A stretch of DNA of 64,000 bases from JANQOZ01 sp045106555 (GTDB lineage Bacteria > Pseudomonadota > Gammaproteobacteria > Xanthomonadales > SZUA-38), in contig JBGCET010000005.1 in NCBI GenBank assembly GCA_045106555.1, positions 124,001 through 188,000 of the forward strand, written 5' to 3'. The translations under genes and the position numbers were made by a program. A model generated the notes under the pieces. That model was not told where the DNA came from. It did not search any database and saw nothing but the letters and a program-made list of their open reading frames with translations. Positions within the stretch are counted from its first letter, which is position 1, and each line of letters starts with the position of its first letter. This document shows positions 62,942 through 64,000 of this stretch, piece by piece.

Positions 62942-63466
62942 ATGCAAAGTTTACTGTCATTGCTGCTGTTGGCTGCATCAGGCCAAAGCTGCGAACTGCT
63001 CGACCATAATTTTCGAAAATTAGCTTCGGAAGATTCCGTCAACCTCTGCGAGACCTATCAGGGAGACGTGGTGTTGATTGTTAATACCGCCAGTAAGTGT
63101 GGCAACACGCCCCAATACGATGGTCTTGAGGCGATGAACGAAAAATATGCCGACCGGGGATTTGCCGTTCTGGGGTTTCCATCCAACGACTTTATGGGCC
63201 AGGAGCCTGGCACCGAAGAGCAAATCGAGGAATTTTGCCGCCTAACCTACGGTGTGAAGTTTCCCATGTTCGAAAAAACCCTGGTCAAAGGCGAACAGGC
63301 CCACCCGTTTTTTCAACAGCTGGCAGAACTGGATCAGGCACCGACGTGGAACTTTCAAAAGTACCTCATTGGCAGAGATGGCAAGTTGATTCAGGCCTTT
63401 AGCCCTCGCACCCAGCCCAGTGACCCTGCACTTGCCGCAGCTATTGAGGCAGCATTAACGAAGTAG
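62942..63466 (+). CDS. Secreted glutathione peroxidase (Cys type)
   Basis: Reduces peroxides using thiols. The 174-residue product has a short signal peptide (about residues 2-16), suggesting a periplasmic location. The active site is NTASKCGNTPQY (Cys53 in place of selenocysteine). The conserved FPSNDF, the Gln in GQEPG and the Trp in TWNFQKY complete the catalytic set. GGAGG lies nine bases before the ATG. Together with nei and the photolyase-like gene it marks an oxidative-damage neighbourhood. A structured region and a MerR gene follow. Confidence 0.92.
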   Translation: MQSLLSLLLLAASGQSCELLDHNFRKLASEDSVNLCETYQGDVVLIVNTASKCGNTPQYDGLEAMNEKYADRGFAVLGFPSNDFMGQEPGTEEQIEEFCRLTYGVKFPMFEKTLVKGEQAHPFFQQLAELDQAPTWNFQKYLIGRDGKLIQAFSPRTQPSDPALAAAIEAALTK

Positions 63467-63500
63467 CCGCTGAGTCTGTCAGCGCTTAAAAAAAAGGAGA

Positions 63501-63550
63501 GGGACCCGACCGTTCAGGGGAGAATGGGGAGGAACGTCCGGCCGGGTCCC
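63501..63550. other. Large unexplained hairpin in the GPx-MerR spacer
   Basis: GGGACCCG (63501-63508) pairs with CGGGTCCC (63543-63550). An inner helix, CGTTC (63511-63515) with GAACG (63532-63536), lies inside, around a purine-rich loop. On the minus strand the hairpin is followed by a run of T (63487-63495), as in a terminator, but no minus-strand gene reaches it. On the plus strand it follows the GPx stop by 34 bases. It could be a terminator or part of a small RNA. Confidence 0.45.
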
Positions 63551-63659
63551 GATTTACGTCTAACATAATCCACCAAAAGCTGTGAAACTAGAGTGAAAAG
63601 GTAGACAAAAACTCTACAGAGGCACTTTTGTCAAAATTATTCTGACTAATTGTGTAAAT

Positions 63660-63691
63660 TTGTCTAATATAGCGCGCAATATATTGGACAA
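63660..63691. promoter_or_regulatory. Near-perfect inverted repeat, probable MerR autoregulatory operator
   Basis: TTGTCTAATATA (63660-63671) and TATATTGGACAA (63680-63691) are inverted copies with one mismatch in 12, separated by eight bases and ending eight bases before the ATG of the MerR gene. Related TTGTNNA half-sites occur at 63650-63656, 63628-63634 and, inverted, 63602-63608. A TAATAT (63665-63670) inside the repeat could be a -10 box, so binding would block the promoter. Confidence 0.6.
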
Positions 63692-63699
63692 CCCCAACC

Positions 63700-64000
63700 A
63701 TGTCAGACATTTCCCAGTCCCTATTCTCCATCGGAGCCGTTGCTCGCCTTACCGGCCTTACAACCCACAGCCTGCGTAAGTGGGAAGACCGGTACCAGGT
63801 CGTCAAACCGCTGCGCAGTGACGGCGGGGACCGCCGTTACACCAGCGTTCAAGTAGCTCGTCTGACCCTCTTGAAAGAACTGGTAGACGCCGGGAACAGC
63901 ATTGGTGAACTCGCCGCCATGACCACAGAAAGACTGAAAGCACGGTCGGTGACGGCGTTGAAACCCCGCGCTCCGCGTAGCGAAGGCGCTTGCCGAGTCG
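63700..64000 (+). CDS. MerR-family transcriptional regulator, 5' part
   Basis: Translation of the plus strand from ATG 63700 runs to the window edge without a stop (100 codons). Residues 8-75 are a MerR winged helix: FSIGAVARLTGLTTHSLRKWE, then GGDRRYTSVQVARL. The W-E-D-R-Y segment after the recognition helix resembles the MlrA/LitR/CarH branch, whose members often carry a C-terminal cobalamin domain for light sensing. That domain, if present, lies outside the window. The neighbouring photolyase-like and DUF2256 genes are compatible with a light-responsive regulator. The assignment to that branch is inference. Confidence 0.85.
   Translation, partial: MSDISQSLFSIGAVARLTGLTTHSLRKWEDRYQVVKPLRSDGGDRRYTSVQVARLTLLKELVDAGNSIGELAAMTTERLKARSVTALKPRAPRSEGACRV

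Noticed and set aside
1..64000. tRNA, rRNA, CRISPR, insertion sequence or prophage content
   Set aside because: Looked for cloverleaf-like sequences, regularly spaced direct repeats, transposase or integrase motifs and terminal inverted repeats. None was seen; the repeats present are the coding beta-helix units and the 13-bp array.

Overview
The window is chromosomal DNA, GC-rich (roughly mid-50s percent by eye), from an aerobic, probably marine or aquatic gammaproteobacterium. The proteins that resemble known ones (PrmB, bifunctional TyrA, Nei, NhaA, TldD/TldE, LemA, a TonB-dependent receptor with an N-terminal EEIVVTAQKR-type segment) fit that class. A finer placement is not justified from sequence alone. 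I saw no rRNA, tRNA, insertion sequence, prophage or CRISPR array. Genes are dense and many are translationally coupled.

Layout. 1-14.8 kb: 5' part of prmB on the minus strand, an SCO1/SenC protein and phosphatidylserine decarboxylase, a CsgG-like secreted protein, tyrA, an M50 membrane protease, an alpha/beta hydrolase, an AbrB-type protein, an OmpR-family two-component system divergent from a coupled PspA / membrane protein / VWA operon, a crotonase and a YugP-like zinc peptidase. 14.8-20 kb: one 5-kb gene for a secreted beta-helix protein built from ~460-bp higher-order repeats. 20-24.3 kb: a predicted peptide-ligation/proteolysis cluster (zinc-ribbon peptidase, Anbu-like proteasome homologue, circularly permuted ATP-grasp, alpha-E). 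24.3-30 kb: LemA and DUF2207 behind a large BNR-repeat (sortilin-like) protein. 30-34.1 kb: diguanylate cyclase, M28 membrane peptidase, TerB-like protein.

34.1-48.4 kb (minus strand) is the most unusual part: two Tat-exported TldD paralogues, TldE, a Tat-like DUF4159 protein, MoxR, DUF58, a BatA-like protein and two further membrane proteins in an almost gap-free operon, followed by a TSUP transporter, a 13-bp tandem repeat and an aminotransferase. The layout suggests a MoxR/VWA chaperone system dedicated to an exported TldD/E protease; this is inference.

48.5-60.3 kb: nhaA, a small membrane protein, an M48 protease, a membrane-anchored glutamate-synthase-like flavoprotein, an aldehyde dehydrogenase, a secreted protein of unknown family, an epimerase and a TonB-dependent receptor. 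60.3-64 kb: a light/oxidative-damage neighbourhood with a photolyase-like FAD protein of reversed domain order, a DUF2256-DUF3253 protein, nei, a secreted glutathione peroxidase and the start of a MerR regulator preceded by a near-perfect inverted repeat.

Functions come from recognising families in the translated sequence; no database search was run.
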